From: Nocardia alba NBRC 108234
Lineage (GTDB): Bacteria; Actinomycetota; Actinomycetes; Mycobacteriales; Mycobacteriaceae
Assembly: GCF_001612665.1 (NCBI RefSeq)
Contig: NZ_BDAX01000010.1
Location: forward strand, 1-64,000
Direction: 5' to 3'
Length of the DNA: 64,000 nucleotides
Position numbers and translations under genes: made by a program. Every line of letters starts with the position of its first letter. Positions within the stretch are counted from its first letter, which is position 1. This document shows positions 17,773 through 27,224 of the stretch, in pieces. Below the pieces are notes generated by a model. That model did no database searches and was not told the DNA's origin. It saw only the letters and a list, made by a program, of their open reading frames with translations.

Positions 17773-20001
17773 ATGCGGTGGGCCGGGATCGTCATCGTCG
17801 CGGTCCTGATCGGGTATCTCGCGGTGCTGCTGGGAGATACGCGGCACTTCTATACCGACGACACCGAGGCGCAATACGTGCCGATGTGGCAGCTGCTCGG
17901 TACCGAATTGCGGGCGGGGCGGTTCCCGGCGATGGTGCCGTGGGAGTGGATGGCCGGCAACTACAGCCTCGAGGAAGCCGGGCTCTACAACCCCGCGCAG
18001 TTGCTGGTCTACCTGCTGGCACCCTCGTTCGACAACCTCGCGTTGTACGCCACCGCGGTGAAGTTCGTGTTCTCGACGATCGCCGCGCTCGGCGTGTTCC
18101 GTATCTGCCTGGCCTACGGCGCCCGCGCGCCGTGGGCCGCGGTCGCCGGCGTGGCGTTTCCGTTCAGCGGGTGGTTCCTGTTCTTCGACGAGGCCAGCTG
18201 GTTCACCTCGCAGACCGGCACCGCCTGGCTGGTGCAGGCCTGGGCATCCGCCGTCCTCTACGCGCGAGGGCGCACCGGGCCGATTCCACTGTTCGTGTTC
18301 CTCTACCTCGCACTCAGCGTCCAATACGCCTTTCCCGCAGTCGAATCCGGCTTGATGATCGCCGCCGTGGCGACGGGGGAATACCTGCATCAGCGCCAGT
18401 GGGCGCCGGTCCTGCGGCTACTCACCGCGTCCGGGCTCGCGGTGCTCGCGTCGATGATCGCCAACCTGCCGGTCCTGCTGTCCTCCCAGGCCACCTGGCG
18501 CGGCGACGTCTCCACCATCCACAACGACCCGTTCCTGACCGTGCCGTGGTCGGAATCGCTCAACGCGAGCCTGCCGAGCACGGTGCCCGCGTTCACCGCG
18601 TGGTGGGGGCACGTGCAGCCGCTGCCGATGGTCTACATCGCGTGGTTCGTGATTCCCGCGCTCGCGTTCATCGACTGGAAGGCCGCGGCCCGTCATGCCG
18701 CCTCGTGGAGCGGCATCGCGCTGTTCGCGGTGGCGACCCTGATGTGGACGGCGGGGCCGGGCGCGATCGGTCCGCTACGGTGGCCCGCCCGCGTGTTGCC
18801 GATGCTCGCGATCGCACTGCTGGTGCTGGTGTGCGTGCTGATCAGTCACTACGGGGATTTCGCGTCGTCGCGGCGGCGGTACGCGGCGGCGGGCGCGCTG
18901 ATCGCGTTGCTGTTCGTCCGATCGTTCTCCGCCGCACCGAAACTCGTCGAACGCCATGCCCTCGCCGTGTTCGTGGTGGTCGGACTCGGGGCCGGGGTGG
19001 TGTGGCTGGCGCGCACACGCGGCACGGCCGCCGCGGCGGTGCTCACCATCATCGCGACCTTCCCGATCGCGTTCGTCCAGGTGGCGTCCGCGCCGCGCAC
19101 CCCGCTGTCGTACGGATTCGCCGAACACCGCTCCGACATGACCGCCGCGTTCCCCGATTTCGGCGGCCGCACACTGCAATTGGCGGACCGGATCCTGGTG
19201 CGCGACGAAGAACGAACGCTCGCGGACACCTACGGCTCCCTCGCGCTGGGCAGCTACGCCAAGAACCTGGGCCTGCAGTACGTGAACGGATACACGCCCG
19301 TCGGGCACGCCGCCTTCGCCGGGTTATTGTGCATGGCGTGGGACGGCGGCACCTGCCCCGACGCGTACAGACGAGTCTTCGCCGTCGAACCTTCGACCGA
19401 CACCCCGATCGTGGATCTGATGCGTTTGGATCGCATCGTTCTGCAACGCAGTCAGTATCCCCAGGCGGGAGACGAACCCGCCCCCGCGGGATGGAAGTTC
19501 GTCCACTACCCCGGTCACGAACACCAGATCTGGGTACTGGAGCGGGTCAACCCGCTGCCCTCCCCCGGCGACCTGATCGCCCATGAATCAGGGGTCCACG
19601 CCACCGTCATGCCCGAAGCGGGCCTCACCAACCGCGCCACCGTCTCCTCCGGCACCGGCGGCCGGATCGTGCTGTCCCGCCTGGCCTGGCCCGGCTACAC
19701 CGCCACCCTGGGCAACAGCGAAATCCCCATCCGAGCGGTCGCGGGAACCTTCGTCGCGGTAGACATTCCCCCCGGCACCCGCAACGCGACCCTGACCGTC
19801 ACCTGGCGCCCACCCGGCCTCCCCATCAGCCTCACCACCGCTCTACTGGCCCTGATCGGCATCGGCGCGCTGCAGTGGTGGTACCGCCGAACCCGCCGAG
19901 CCACCACACTCCCGACTCCCGTCCCCACGAACCACGTTCTCGATGCCCGCAGCTGCCCGGTACCCCCGCATTCCGGGTCCACTCCGGGAGCACACCAATA
20001 A
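17773..20001 (+). CDS. Large polytopic membrane protein, YfhO/GT-C-like
   Basis: A 742-residue integral membrane protein with roughly a dozen hydrophobic segments in the first 440 residues, a long extracytoplasmic domain (about residues 445-690) and a final membrane helix (SLTTALLALIGIGALQWWY). The first loop contains FYTDDTEAQYVPMWQLLG, an acidic motif placed like that of GT-C glycosyltransferases. The overall plan resembles bacterial YfhO proteins, which modify lipid-linked sugars or teichoic acids. Substrate cannot be read from sequence. ATG at 17773 gives a basic residue before the first helix (MRWAGIVIVAVL); a GTG at 17734 would add 13 residues. With the GT39-like gene about 2 kb away it may belong to a glycan-building locus. 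Confidence 0.6.
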   Translation: MRWAGIVIVAVLIGYLAVLLGDTRHFYTDDTEAQYVPMWQLLGTELRAGRFPAMVPWEWMAGNYSLEEAGLYNPAQLLVYLLAPSFDNLALYATAVKFVFSTIAALGVFRICLAYGARAPWAAVAGVAFPFSGWFLFFDEASWFTSQTGTAWLVQAWASAVLYARGRTGPIPLFVFLYLALSVQYAFPAVESGLMIAAVATGEYLHQRQWAPVLRLLTASGLAVLASMIANLPVLLSSQATWRGDVSTIHNDPFLTVPWSESLNASLPSTVPAFTAWWGHVQPLPMVYIAWFVIPALAFIDWKAAARHAASWSGIALFAVATLMWTAGPGAIGPLRWPARVLPMLAIALLVLVCVLISHYGDFASSRRRYAAAGALIALLFVRSFSAAPKLVERHALAVFVVVGLGAGVVWLARTRGTAAAAVLTIIATFPIAFVQVASAPRTPLSYGFAEHRSDMTAAFPDFGGRTLQLADRILVRDEERTLADTYGSLALGSYAKNLGLQYVNGYTPVGHAAFAGLLCMAWDGGTCPDAYRRVFAVEPSTDTPIVDLMRLDRIVLQRSQYPQAGDEPAPAGWKFVHYPGHEHQIWVLERVNPLPSPGDLIAHESGVHATVMPEAGLTNRATVSSGTGGRIVLSRLAWPGYTATLGNSEIPIRAVAGTFVAVDIPPGTRNATLTVTWRPPGLPISLTTALLALIGIGALQWWYRRTRRATTLPTPVPTNHVLDARSCPVPPHSGSTPGAHQ

Positions 20002-20267
20002 CCGGAATCGGACAGTGACCAGGCTCACCATCGACCCTGCGATCGACTCCGATATCCCACGGACCTGCGTCTTTCACCGTGTCCAGGTCGACGCGGCGGC
20101 GAAAAACCGGGTGATTTGTGTCGTACCCGCCCGGAATACTGACCGGCGCCCGATGAGTTGGACTCACCGAATCCGTCTTCTCTCCTGTGGTGCCGGGACG
20201 TCGACGACCCGGCATCGGGCCACAGCTCACGCCCTCGCCGTTCCCCCTGTTTCCGGAGGTTACCCCG

Positions 20268-21752
20268 ATGCCAGCCGATCTATCCACGTCGACGACGAAG
20301 GGCAGGACACCGACCGTCATCCGCGTGCTGGTGCTCGCGACCTTCGTCGTCATTCTCAACGAAACCATCATGATCAACGCGATCCCGCGGCTGATGAGCG
20401 ACCTGCACGTCACCGAGGTCGCCGCGCAGTGGGTCTCCACCGCGTTCATGCTCACGATGGCGGCCATCATCCCCACCACCGGCTGGTTCCTGCAGCGGGT
20501 CACCACCCGTCAGGCCTATGCCGCCGCGATGGGCGTGTTCATCGCGGGCACCGTGATCTCGGCGCTCGCGCCGACGTTCGCGGTGCTGCTGATCGGTCGC
20601 GTCATCCAGGCCGGTGGCACCGCGGTGATGATGCCGTTGCTGATGACCACCCTGATGACCGTCGTGGCGGAGCAGGACCGCGGCCGGGTGATGGGCAACG
20701 TCACCCTGGCCATCTCGGTCGCGCCTGCCATGGGCCCCGTCATCTCGGGCCTGATCCTGCAGATCGACGTCCCCGGTATCGACTCGTGGCGCCTGCTGTT
20801 CGTGGTGATGCTGCCGATCGCCGGTCTGGTCACCTGGCTGGGCCTGCGTCAGCTGGAGAACGTCGGTGCGCCGCAGCCGGGCACACTCGACCTGCCCAGC
20901 GTGGCGCTGGCCGCGCTCGGCTTCGGTGGCCTGGTGTTCGGGCTCAGCAAGTTCCACGGTGACAGCTACTCCACCGCCGCGCTGATCACCGGGGGCGGTG
21001 TCGCGCTGATCGCCGCGTTCGCGCTGCGTCAGATCAGCCTGCAGCGCAAGGGAACCCCGCTGCTGGACCTGCGGGTCCTGCTGCAGGGCACCTACACCAA
21101 GGCGCTGGTCCTGATGTCGGTCGCGTTCCTGGCGATGATGGGCTCGATGATCCTGCTACCGCTGTATCTGCAGAACCTGCGCGGTCTGAGCCCGTTGGAG
21201 ACCGGCCTGCTGGTGATGCCGGGTGGTCTGGCGATGGGCCTGCTCGGCCCGACCGTCGGCAAGCTGTTCGACAAGTTCGGTGGGCGCGCGCTGGTGATTC
21301 CCGGTTCGATCGGTATCGCCGCTTCGCTGGCCGGTTTCACCCAGATCTCGATGGACATGCCGTACTGGCAACTGCTCGGTCTGCACATCCTGCTGATGGT
21401 GTCGCTGGCCGGGGCGTTCACTCCGGTGTTCACCCTTGGCCTCGGCGCACTGCCGATGCACCTGTACTCGCACGGTAGCTCGATGCTGGGCACCATCCAG
21501 CAGGTGGCCGCGGCCTTCGGTACCGCACTGGTGGTCACCGTGATGTCGGCCCGCAGTACCTCACTCATCGAGGAGGGCACCCCGCATGCCATCGCCACCC
21601 TCGACGGCATGCGTCTGGCCTTCCTGGTTTCGGCGATCCTGGCGCTGATCGTGATCGTCATGGCGGTCCTGCTGCCCAACCGTGCGGCGACCGACCCGCA
21701 CGCCGCACCCGTGCAGGACGCCGCGGATGCGCCGGAGCTGGTCAAGAACTGA
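20268..21752 (+). CDS. DHA2-family MFS multidrug exporter
   Basis: A 494-residue major facilitator with 14 predicted helices, of the EmrB/QacA drug:H+ antiporter type. Motifs include LNETIMINAIPRLMSDLHVT in helix 1 (the D1-like motif of the family), AAQWVSTAFMLTMAAIIPTTG, LIGRVIQAGGTAVMMPLLMT and the motif C-like AISVAPAMGPVISGLIL. A strong GGAGGT lies 7 nt before the ATG, which rejects an upstream in-frame start at 20187. No regulator is adjacent. A hairpin closes the gene on its 3' side. The substrate is unknown. Confidence 0.9.
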   Translation: MPADLSTSTTKGRTPTVIRVLVLATFVVILNETIMINAIPRLMSDLHVTEVAAQWVSTAFMLTMAAIIPTTGWFLQRVTTRQAYAAAMGVFIAGTVISALAPTFAVLLIGRVIQAGGTAVMMPLLMTTLMTVVAEQDRGRVMGNVTLAISVAPAMGPVISGLILQIDVPGIDSWRLLFVVMLPIAGLVTWLGLRQLENVGAPQPGTLDLPSVALAALGFGGLVFGLSKFHGDSYSTAALITGGGVALIAAFALRQISLQRKGTPLLDLRVLLQGTYTKALVLMSVAFLAMMGSMILLPLYLQNLRGLSPLETGLLVMPGGLAMGLLGPTVGKLFDKFGGRALVIPGSIGIAASLAGFTQISMDMPYWQLLGLHILLMVSLAGAFTPVFTLGLGALPMHLYSHGSSMLGTIQQVAAAFGTALVVTVMSARSTSLIEEGTPHAIATLDGMRLAFLVSAILALIVIVMAVLLPNRAATDPHAAPVQDAADAPELVKN

Positions 21753-21766
21753 CACCCCCGCGACAA

Positions 21767-21802
21767 CGAACCCCCGGCCGCCGTTCGGTGACCGGGGGTT
21801 CG
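21767..21802. terminator. Bidirectional terminator after the MFS gene
   Basis: CGAACCCCCGG and its exact complement enclose a 14-nt loop between the converging MFS and GT39-like genes. Confidence 0.75.
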
Positions 21803-21817
21803 TCGTGTCGTGCTCGC

Positions 21818-23407
21818 TCAGTGCGTGGGGCGGGTAGTGGTCCGGTCGTCTCGCCAGAGGCCGAGGTCGAAATACAGCGTGGTCATGGAATCCCACATGG
21901 TCGACCACTGCTGCTTCGGGCCCTTGCACACCCACACGGTGGTCATGCGATCGATGCCGGGGATGCCCATCGGGTCGTCGAGGTGGACCACCCGCTCCAC
22001 CTCGGTGAATCGGGTGCGCAAGTCGTGTTCGGCGGTGTCGAGTCCGACGTAGACCACCGACGTCGCCGAGTCCGGTGGCGGGCCGAAGAAGCCGAAACCA
22101 CGGCTCGGGCTGTACGTGGCGGGCAAACCGTACTGCCTGCCGAACTGTTCGACGGCGCCCGCCTGCGGGTAGCCCTGCGCCACGATGACGGCGTTCGTCT
22201 TTTCCGCGGGCGTCAGAGTGAGGTAGCCGACATTCACGGCGGCGACCATCGACGACCAATTGGTATTTCCGAAGAATGCCGTCCGGAGTCCGAGATCGAT
22301 CGCGTCCTCGGCTTGAGTGCGCCAACTGGGCGCGAGGGGTATCACCGTGAGGGTGACGATGGTCGTCAGCACCGAGATTCCGACAATGGGGATCAGCGCC
22401 ATATTCATCCACCGTTTCCGGTCGTACTGCCAGAGACCGACTGCACCGAAGGCGAATATGGCAGGGAAGAGGCCGCCCGGGTAATAGGGCCGTCCATGCG
22501 TGATCATGACGAATGCGGTCATGATCACAAGCGTCACCGCGATAAAGCGATACGGACGTAGCGACTCCTGCTTGAAGGCCGCCCAGAGTCCGATAGCGAG
22601 AAGCAGGGTGCCGAGGATGCCGGCCAGAATGGGGAACTGCGGAAGGAATCCCACCTGACCGTAGCCGGTCGCGTCCTGCTCGGCTCCGATGACCGCGCCC
22701 ATGGCCAACTGCGGCCAATTGTGTTGGGACTGCCAGTAGAGAATCGGGATCAGGGACGAGGCGAGAATGCCGGTCGCCACCCACAGCGCGGGGCGGCGCA
22801 GGAGCTCGCGGGGGCCACACACGATGACCGCGATGCCCAGACACGCCCAGACGATCGGGATCATCCACTTCACCTGCATGTCCAGGGCGGCGGCCAGTCC
22901 GGCTACGACGATCAGCCAGTCCTGGCGAGTGCGCACCCAGCGAACGAACAGCCAGGTGATCACGGCCGTGAGGGTCGCATCGAACGAGAACGTGCTCAGC
23001 ACAACCTGATTGGCTGCCAGCCCCGACAACGCGTACGCGATCGCGGCGAGCATCTGGACGCGGTGGTTGCCGCGGAGTTCGTAGGCGATCAGCGCGGCTA
23101 CCACCACCGCGCCCACGCACATCAGCACGGCAGGCAAGCGCAGCGCGGTCACCGAACCCGGCGCGAGCTGGTCGGCGAGCCACGCGAAGACGGGCACCAC
23201 CACGCCCTGATCGGCGTAGGTGTAGTCGAGTCGCCTTCCGGCGGAAAGGAAGTAGAGTTCGTCACCGAAGTAGTCGTATCGGCCCGCCGTCGCCGTCAGC
23301 ACGATCGCGGAGATCGAAGCGATCAGCGCGACGCCACGAAAAGCGAACGACGGATAGGTATTCGGTACGTCTTCTGGCTCGGTGCGAGCCTCGATGACCG
23401 CTGTCAT
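21818..23407 (-). CDS. Membrane glycosyltransferase, GT39/ArnT-like
   Basis: A 529-residue polytopic protein of the PMT/ArnT superfamily. After the first helix the loop YDYFGDELYFLSAGRRLDYT carries the acidic catalytic motif of GT-C enzymes, followed by YADQGVVVPVFAWLADQL. About eleven hydrophobic segments are visible, then a soluble C-terminal domain beginning near FFGNTNWSSMVAAVNVGYLT. It should use a polyprenyl-phosphate sugar to glycosylate an envelope acceptor outside the membrane. The ATG giving MTAVIEART was chosen because AGGGG lies about 7 nt upstream; the frame extends 20 codons further. Actinobacterial genomes carry several such paralogues and I cannot name the acceptor. Confidence 0.82.
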   Translation of the reverse strand: MTAVIEARTEPEDVPNTYPSFAFRGVALIASISAIVLTATAGRYDYFGDELYFLSAGRRLDYTYADQGVVVPVFAWLADQLAPGSVTALRLPAVLMCVGAVVVAALIAYELRGNHRVQMLAAIAYALSGLAANQVVLSTFSFDATLTAVITWLFVRWVRTRQDWLIVVAGLAAALDMQVKWMIPIVWACLGIAVIVCGPRELLRRPALWVATGILASSLIPILYWQSQHNWPQLAMGAVIGAEQDATGYGQVGFLPQFPILAGILGTLLLAIGLWAAFKQESLRPYRFIAVTLVIMTAFVMITHGRPYYPGGLFPAIFAFGAVGLWQYDRKRWMNMALIPIVGISVLTTIVTLTVIPLAPSWRTQAEDAIDLGLRTAFFGNTNWSSMVAAVNVGYLTLTPAEKTNAVIVAQGYPQAGAVEQFGRQYGLPATYSPSRGFGFFGPPPDSATSVVYVGLDTAEHDLRTRFTEVERVVHLDDPMGIPGIDRMTTVWVCKGPKQQWSTMWDSMTTLYFDLGLWRDDRTTTRPTH

Positions 23408-23917
23408 GAACTGCCCCTGATGCTTTCCAACAGACGCGTTCGACGCCCCCTCCCGTGGTGGCATCACATCTGTTCGCTGGTGAAACGATTCCTCCCCGGC
23501 AGCGAACTTGTGTGAGCGCGCGGCGCTCGCGGTACTGCGCGGATCATGTGCTTTTCCGAAACGCTACTGCTATCGGACAGGGTCCGCAAATGCACTGCCA
23601 CGCACGGTAATAGCCATTTTCGGTGTATCGGCAATCAACTGGGCAGCGTTACCGATGTGACCGAGCTAACGGTTTAACCGATCGACGCATCAGTAATTCC
23701 GCCGCTTTACAGCAAAATGAATCTTTCATAATGCGAGTCCGCACGTGGAGCCAGCTTCGATTGAAATGTTCGGTCTTCTGAAATGGAAAAACCTATTACT
23801 CGCCGGTATTAATTCACCTGGCGATCGTGCCAAAAGAATTGGGGGCATGCAAGAGGTCGCGGCCGCGCTTACGATCCGCGCTACTGAGGCGGGACGGCGA
23901 CTATCGTCGAACACGAA
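23408..23917. other. Gene-poor, relatively AT-rich interval
   Basis: About 510 bp with no convincing gene. The middle part (about 23560-23830) is visibly richer in A and T than its surroundings, with runs such as CAAAATGAATCTTTCATAATG and GAAATGGAAAAACCTATTA. Short frames of about 60 codons exist on both strands but lack family features and good ribosome-binding sites. The left end should hold the promoter of the GT39-like gene. Confidence 0.5.
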
Positions 23918-23948
23918 GAGAGGGCCCGGTCTGTGACCGGGCCCTCTC
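23918..23948 (-). terminator. Terminator of tRNA-Ala
   Basis: A perfect 14-bp stem (GAGAGGGCCCGGTC) with a 3-nt loop starts 5 bp beyond the 3' end of the tRNA on the transcribed strand. TTCG follows on the minus strand. Confidence 0.8.
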
Positions 23949-23953
23949 GGGTG

Positions 23954-24026
23954 TGGAGCTAAGGGGAATCGAACCCCTGACCTTCTCGATGCGAACGAGA
24001 CGCGCTACCAACTGCGCTATAGCCCC
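23954..24026 (-). tRNA. tRNA-Ala (anticodon CGC)
   Basis: A 73-nt cloverleaf read on the minus strand. The acceptor arm GGGGCTA pairs with TAGCTCC (one G-U), with discriminator A and no encoded CCA. The D arm is in TAGCGCAGTTGGTAGCG, the anticodon stem TCTCG/CGAGA holds the loop TTCGCAT with anticodon CGC (codon GCG, Ala), and the T arm carries GGTTCGATTCC. tRNA-Ala genes can be integration sites, but I found no second copy of its 3' end in the window. Confidence 0.95.
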
Positions 24027-24124
24027 GTGCGGCCCTGGCGAACCGCGCTGTGACACTGTATCAGGGGTTGCGCCCCGATACCGAATCGGTACTCTGACCT
24101 GCTGTTTTGCGGGGTTGTCACCAG

Positions 24125-25126
24125 TTACTCGCCGACGGCTTGACCGAGGTCCTCGACCCGGTTGCGGAGCGCGCGAGACGTGGCCGGATCGAAGATCTCG
24201 AGGAACTCGAACCTCGGATCCTCGTCGTCGGTATCGAGCAGGGTGGAGCGGCGGCGCAGGGCACGCGCGGTGTCGCGGTCCATCGTGCGACGGGTGGTGG
24301 CCGCCTCCGGGGTGACCTCGGCGGCCTCTTGCCGCTTGCCCCGGGTGAGGCGGGCAGCGCGCCTGCGGCGGATCTCCTCTTCCACGGTGACCTGCTTGCG
24401 CAAGTACGCGAGGTAGCCCGTGAGCACAGCGGCCGACAGCCCGCACGCCCACCAGAACACCGCGTTGAGCAGCAGCCCGAACGCGGCGAACAGGATCAGG
24501 CCGATGACCAGACCCATGACCGCGCGCTGGCGGAAACTGTAGCGGGCGGCGCGGGCGATGGCGTCGGCCTCGGGGTCGTAGCCGCCGCGACCGCGACGCG
24601 TCGGGGTGAAGTCGTCGTCATCGTCGAATTCGGCGTCCTCGGCCACGAGGTCGTCCAGCCGCGCGGGCGGCGCGGGCGGGATGCGAGCGGCGACAGGTGG
24701 GTCCTCGTCGGCATGCGCCGAAAGCGGTTCCGCCGCGGCTGCTTCCGGTTCGTTGTCGTCGACCTCGGCCGTCGCGGTCGGGTCACCGACGGCGTCGGTG
24801 ATCACCTCGGCGGCTGCCTCGAGTTCGGGTGTGGGGGTCAGCTTTTCGTCGTCTTCGGTGACGGGCTCTTCGGTCGTCATCCGATCCTCCGAATCAGTTC
24901 GGTGGGAGCGCTTGCGAAGCACACGGGGTCGGTAGTCGGGGTCACTCTCGTGACCGCCTGCCGCGCCGATGCGGATCCGCCGTTCGGCCCCGCCACGGTG
25001 CAGCACGCGTGTGGCGAGCGCGGCATCGGTGGTGCGGCGGATCCGGGGATGCCGGTCCGCCAGGATGGGGAACAGGACGAAGACCCACAGCACCACCAGC
25101 CCGATCCACAGGATCGAATTCGGCAT
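24125..25126 (-). CDS. glpR: Division-associated membrane protein GlpR/SepX
   Basis: A 333-residue membrane protein. It has an N-terminal helix (MPNSILWIGLVVLWVFVLFP), a long acidic Ala/Pro/Glu-rich cytoplasmic linker, then a helical hairpin (AVMGLVIGLILFAAFGLLLN and FWWACGLSAAVLTGYLAYL) and a basic C-terminal tail. This plan and the neighbourhood match GlpR of Corynebacterium, the membrane receptor for the FtsZ-binding gephyrin-like protein Glp, and SepX of Streptomyces. GGAGG lies 11 nt before the chosen ATG; another ATG at 25135 is too close to it. The encoded partner Glp lies two genes upstream in the same direction. Confidence 0.85.
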   Translation of the reverse strand: MPNSILWIGLVVLWVFVLFPILADRHPRIRRTTDAALATRVLHRGGAERRIRIGAAGGHESDPDYRPRVLRKRSHRTDSEDRMTTEEPVTEDDEKLTPTPELEAAAEVITDAVGDPTATAEVDDNEPEAAAAEPLSAHADEDPPVAARIPPAPPARLDDLVAEDAEFDDDDDFTPTRRGRGGYDPEADAIARAARYSFRQRAVMGLVIGLILFAAFGLLLNAVFWWACGLSAAVLTGYLAYLRKQVTVEEEIRRRRAARLTRGKRQEAAEVTPEAATTRRTMDRDTARALRRRSTLLDTDDEDPRFEFLEIFDPATSRALRNRVEDLGQAVGE

Positions 25127-25262
25127 CGCGGTCATCACCTCCCGTCCCCACCTACGTGTTGTCCCTCTGTGGACGCACCACTGACGTCCGTAGGTTAATT
25201 CGGGTGAACGCACCCGTGTGGCAGGCGCGCCGAGCACACCTGCCACATGAGTAACAGAATTT

Positions 25263-25922
25263 TCACGGCAGCGCCGCTCGACCTTCCCTGACCAGGCGAT
25301 CCACCACGGTGCCCATAACTTCCTCAACGGTGAGCCCGACCAGGAGATGATCGCGCCACGCACCGTCGACATCGAGGTAGCGGCGCAGCAGACCCTCTTC
25401 GCGGAAGCCGACATTGCGCAGAACCGCCTGGCTGGCATGGTTTTCCGGCCGCACCGTCGCCTCCACGCGATGCAGTCCGACCGGGCCGAAGCAGTGGTCG
25501 AGCCCGAGCGCCAGCGCGGCCGTCGCCACACCCTGGCCGCCGAGATCCTTGGCCACCCAGTACCCGATCCAGCCCGAGCGCAGCGCCCCGCGCACGATAT
25601 TGCCGATGGTCAGCTGACCGCTGAACTGCCCGTCGACCTCGATGACCAGCGGGATCATCGCCCCGCGCCGGGCCTCGGCCTTCAAACTCGTCCACAGTGA
25701 CGGCCAGTTCGACGCGTGATTGCGCGCCTCCCAGCTGCCACGCCCGGTCGGCTCCCAGCGCTCCAGGTGCTCACGGTCGCGCAGCCGGATCCGGCTCCAC
25801 GCGGCAGCATCGCGAAAGCGCACCGGCCGCAGCGTCACCCGGCCGCCCGCCACCATCACCGGACCGAGTCGAGCCGGCCAGCCGGGATGCTGGCCGGCCC
25901 GGAATACGTTCATGGAGTCCAC
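25263..25922 (-). CDS. rimJ: RimJ-like GNAT N-acetyltransferase
   Basis: A 219-residue GNAT acetyltransferase related to those acetylating ribosomal protein N-termini. Seen are the N-terminal GGRVTLRPVRFRDAAAWSRI, IGYWVAKDLGGQGVATAALA (acetyl-CoA pyrophosphate loop Q/G-x-G-x-A/T) and ENHASQAVLRNVGFREEGLL. The likely start is a GTG just before MNVFRAG or that ATG nine bases later. It lies 3 bp after the stop of glp, so the genes are cotranscribed, and it sits between glp and glpR as in mycobacteria (Rv0994-Rv0996). The target protein is not evident; synteny hints at a link to the Glp division system. Confidence 0.88.
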   Translation of the reverse strand: MDSMNVFRAGQHPGWPARLGPVMVAGGRVTLRPVRFRDAAAWSRIRLRDREHLERWEPTGRGSWEARNHASNWPSLWTSLKAEARRGAMIPLVIEVDGQFSGQLTIGNIVRGALRSGWIGYWVAKDLGGQGVATAALALGLDHCFGPVGLHRVEATVRPENHASQAVLRNVGFREEGLLRRYLDVDGAWRDHLLVGLTVEEVMGTVVDRLVREGRAALP

Positions 25923-25925
25923 TGT

Positions 25926-27185
25926 TCAGCCGCGCTGCGCCAGGAAAGCGACTTGCACTTCGTCACCGGTGCGGAAATCGGTGTCCTCGGGCTCCACCAC
26001 GATCAGGCTGTTGGCCTCGGCGAGGGTCGCCAGCAGGTGCGAGGAACCCGCGTTGCTGCTGCCGAGCGGCTGCACCAGGTAGTCACCGGTCGCCTCGTCG
26101 CGCAGCAGCTGCGCACGCAGGTACCCCTTGCGACCCGGCATCGAGGTGATGGGAGTAATGGTGCGCGCGCTCACGATGCGCCGCATCGGCTGACGACGGC
26201 CCAGCGCGATCCGGATCAGCGGACGGACCATCACCTCGAACACCACCAGCGCGCTCACCGGATTCGCGGGCAACAGGAAGGTGGGTACCTCGTCGCGCCC
26301 GAGCCGCCCGAAGCCCTGTACCGAGCCCGGGTGCATCGCCACCCGGTCGACCTCGAGTTCGCCGAGTCCGTCGAGGGCCTCGCGCACCTGATCCGATGCC
26401 CAGCCACCGACCGCGCCCGCGATCACCACGACCTCCGAGCGCACCAGTTGGCCCTCGACCACATCACGGAGCCGACGCGGATCGGCACTCACGATGCCGA
26501 CCCGGTTCACATCGGCGCCCGCGTCGCGCGCGGCGGCCGCCAGAGCGTAGGAGTTCACGTCGTAGACCTGGCCGGGGCCAGGGGTGCGATCGATGTCGAT
26601 CAGCTCGCCGCCGATCGAGATCACCGACAGCCGGGGACGTGGGTGCACGAGCACCTTGTCCTGGCCGACCGCGGCGAGTAGACCCACCTGCACCGCACCG
26701 ATGATCGTGCCCGCGCGCACGGCGACATCGCCGGGCTGCACGTCGTCACCGACGCGACGCACGTAATCGCCCGAGCGAACCGGCTCGAAAACCTTGATCC
26801 TGGCCCGTCCACCGTCGGTGAAGTCCACCGGAAGCACCGCGTCGGCCAGGGTCGGCATCGGTGCGCCGGTATCGACCCGAACGGTCTGACGCGGCTGCAA
26901 CCGGATGGGCTGGCGCGAACCGGCCACCACTTCACCGACCACCGGCAGCGTGAGGTCGATCAGCTCGCCCTCCTCGTCGCGCACATCGACGCCCGCGGCG
27001 GTCACATCGACGCTGCGCACCGCGTACCCGTCGATGGCGGCCTGATCGAAGCCGGGCAGCGCCCGTTCGGTGACGACGTCCTCCGCGCACAGCAAACCCT
27101 GGGCTTCGGATATCGCCACCCGGACCGGCCGGGGTGCGACCGCAGCCGCGGTGACCTTGATCAGCTGATCCTCAACCGAGCGCAT
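25926..27185 (-). CDS. glp: Gephyrin-like protein Glp (MoeA-type molybdotransferase paralogue)
   Basis: A 419-residue MoeA/gephyrin-family protein. The N-terminus begins MRSVEDQLIKVTAAAVAPRP and ALPGFDQAAIDGYAVRSVDV, followed by IRLQPRQTVRVDTGAPMPTLADAV (part), VISIGGELIDIDRTPGPGQV in the MPT-binding domain and LLPANPVSALVVFEVMVRPL. MoeA inserts molybdate into molybdopterin; the corynebacterial paralogue Glp instead binds FtsZ and the membrane protein GlpR. The neighbours here (galU upstream, rimJ and glpR downstream) identify it as the Glp lineage rather than housekeeping MoeA. A residual catalytic role cannot be excluded. AGGAG lies 4 nt before the ATG. Confidence 0.88.
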   Translation of the reverse strand: MRSVEDQLIKVTAAAVAPRPVRVAISEAQGLLCAEDVVTERALPGFDQAAIDGYAVRSVDVTAAGVDVRDEEGELIDLTLPVVGEVVAGSRQPIRLQPRQTVRVDTGAPMPTLADAVLPVDFTDGGRARIKVFEPVRSGDYVRRVGDDVQPGDVAVRAGTIIGAVQVGLLAAVGQDKVLVHPRPRLSVISIGGELIDIDRTPGPGQVYDVNSYALAAAARDAGADVNRVGIVSADPRRLRDVVEGQLVRSEVVVIAGAVGGWASDQVREALDGLGELEVDRVAMHPGSVQGFGRLGRDEVPTFLLPANPVSALVVFEVMVRPLIRIALGRRQPMRRIVSARTITPITSMPGRKGYLRAQLLRDEATGDYLVQPLGSSNAGSSHLLATLAEANSLIVVEPEDTDFRTGDEVQVAFLAQRG

Positions 27186-27224
27186 CGAGCTCCTGAATCT
27201 TCGGCGGCGGCGTATCTACCGCGT

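Noticed and set aside
23745..23936. 63-codon plus-strand frame near tRNA-Ala
   Set aside because: No ribosome-binding site or family feature, and it runs into the tRNA terminator hairpin.
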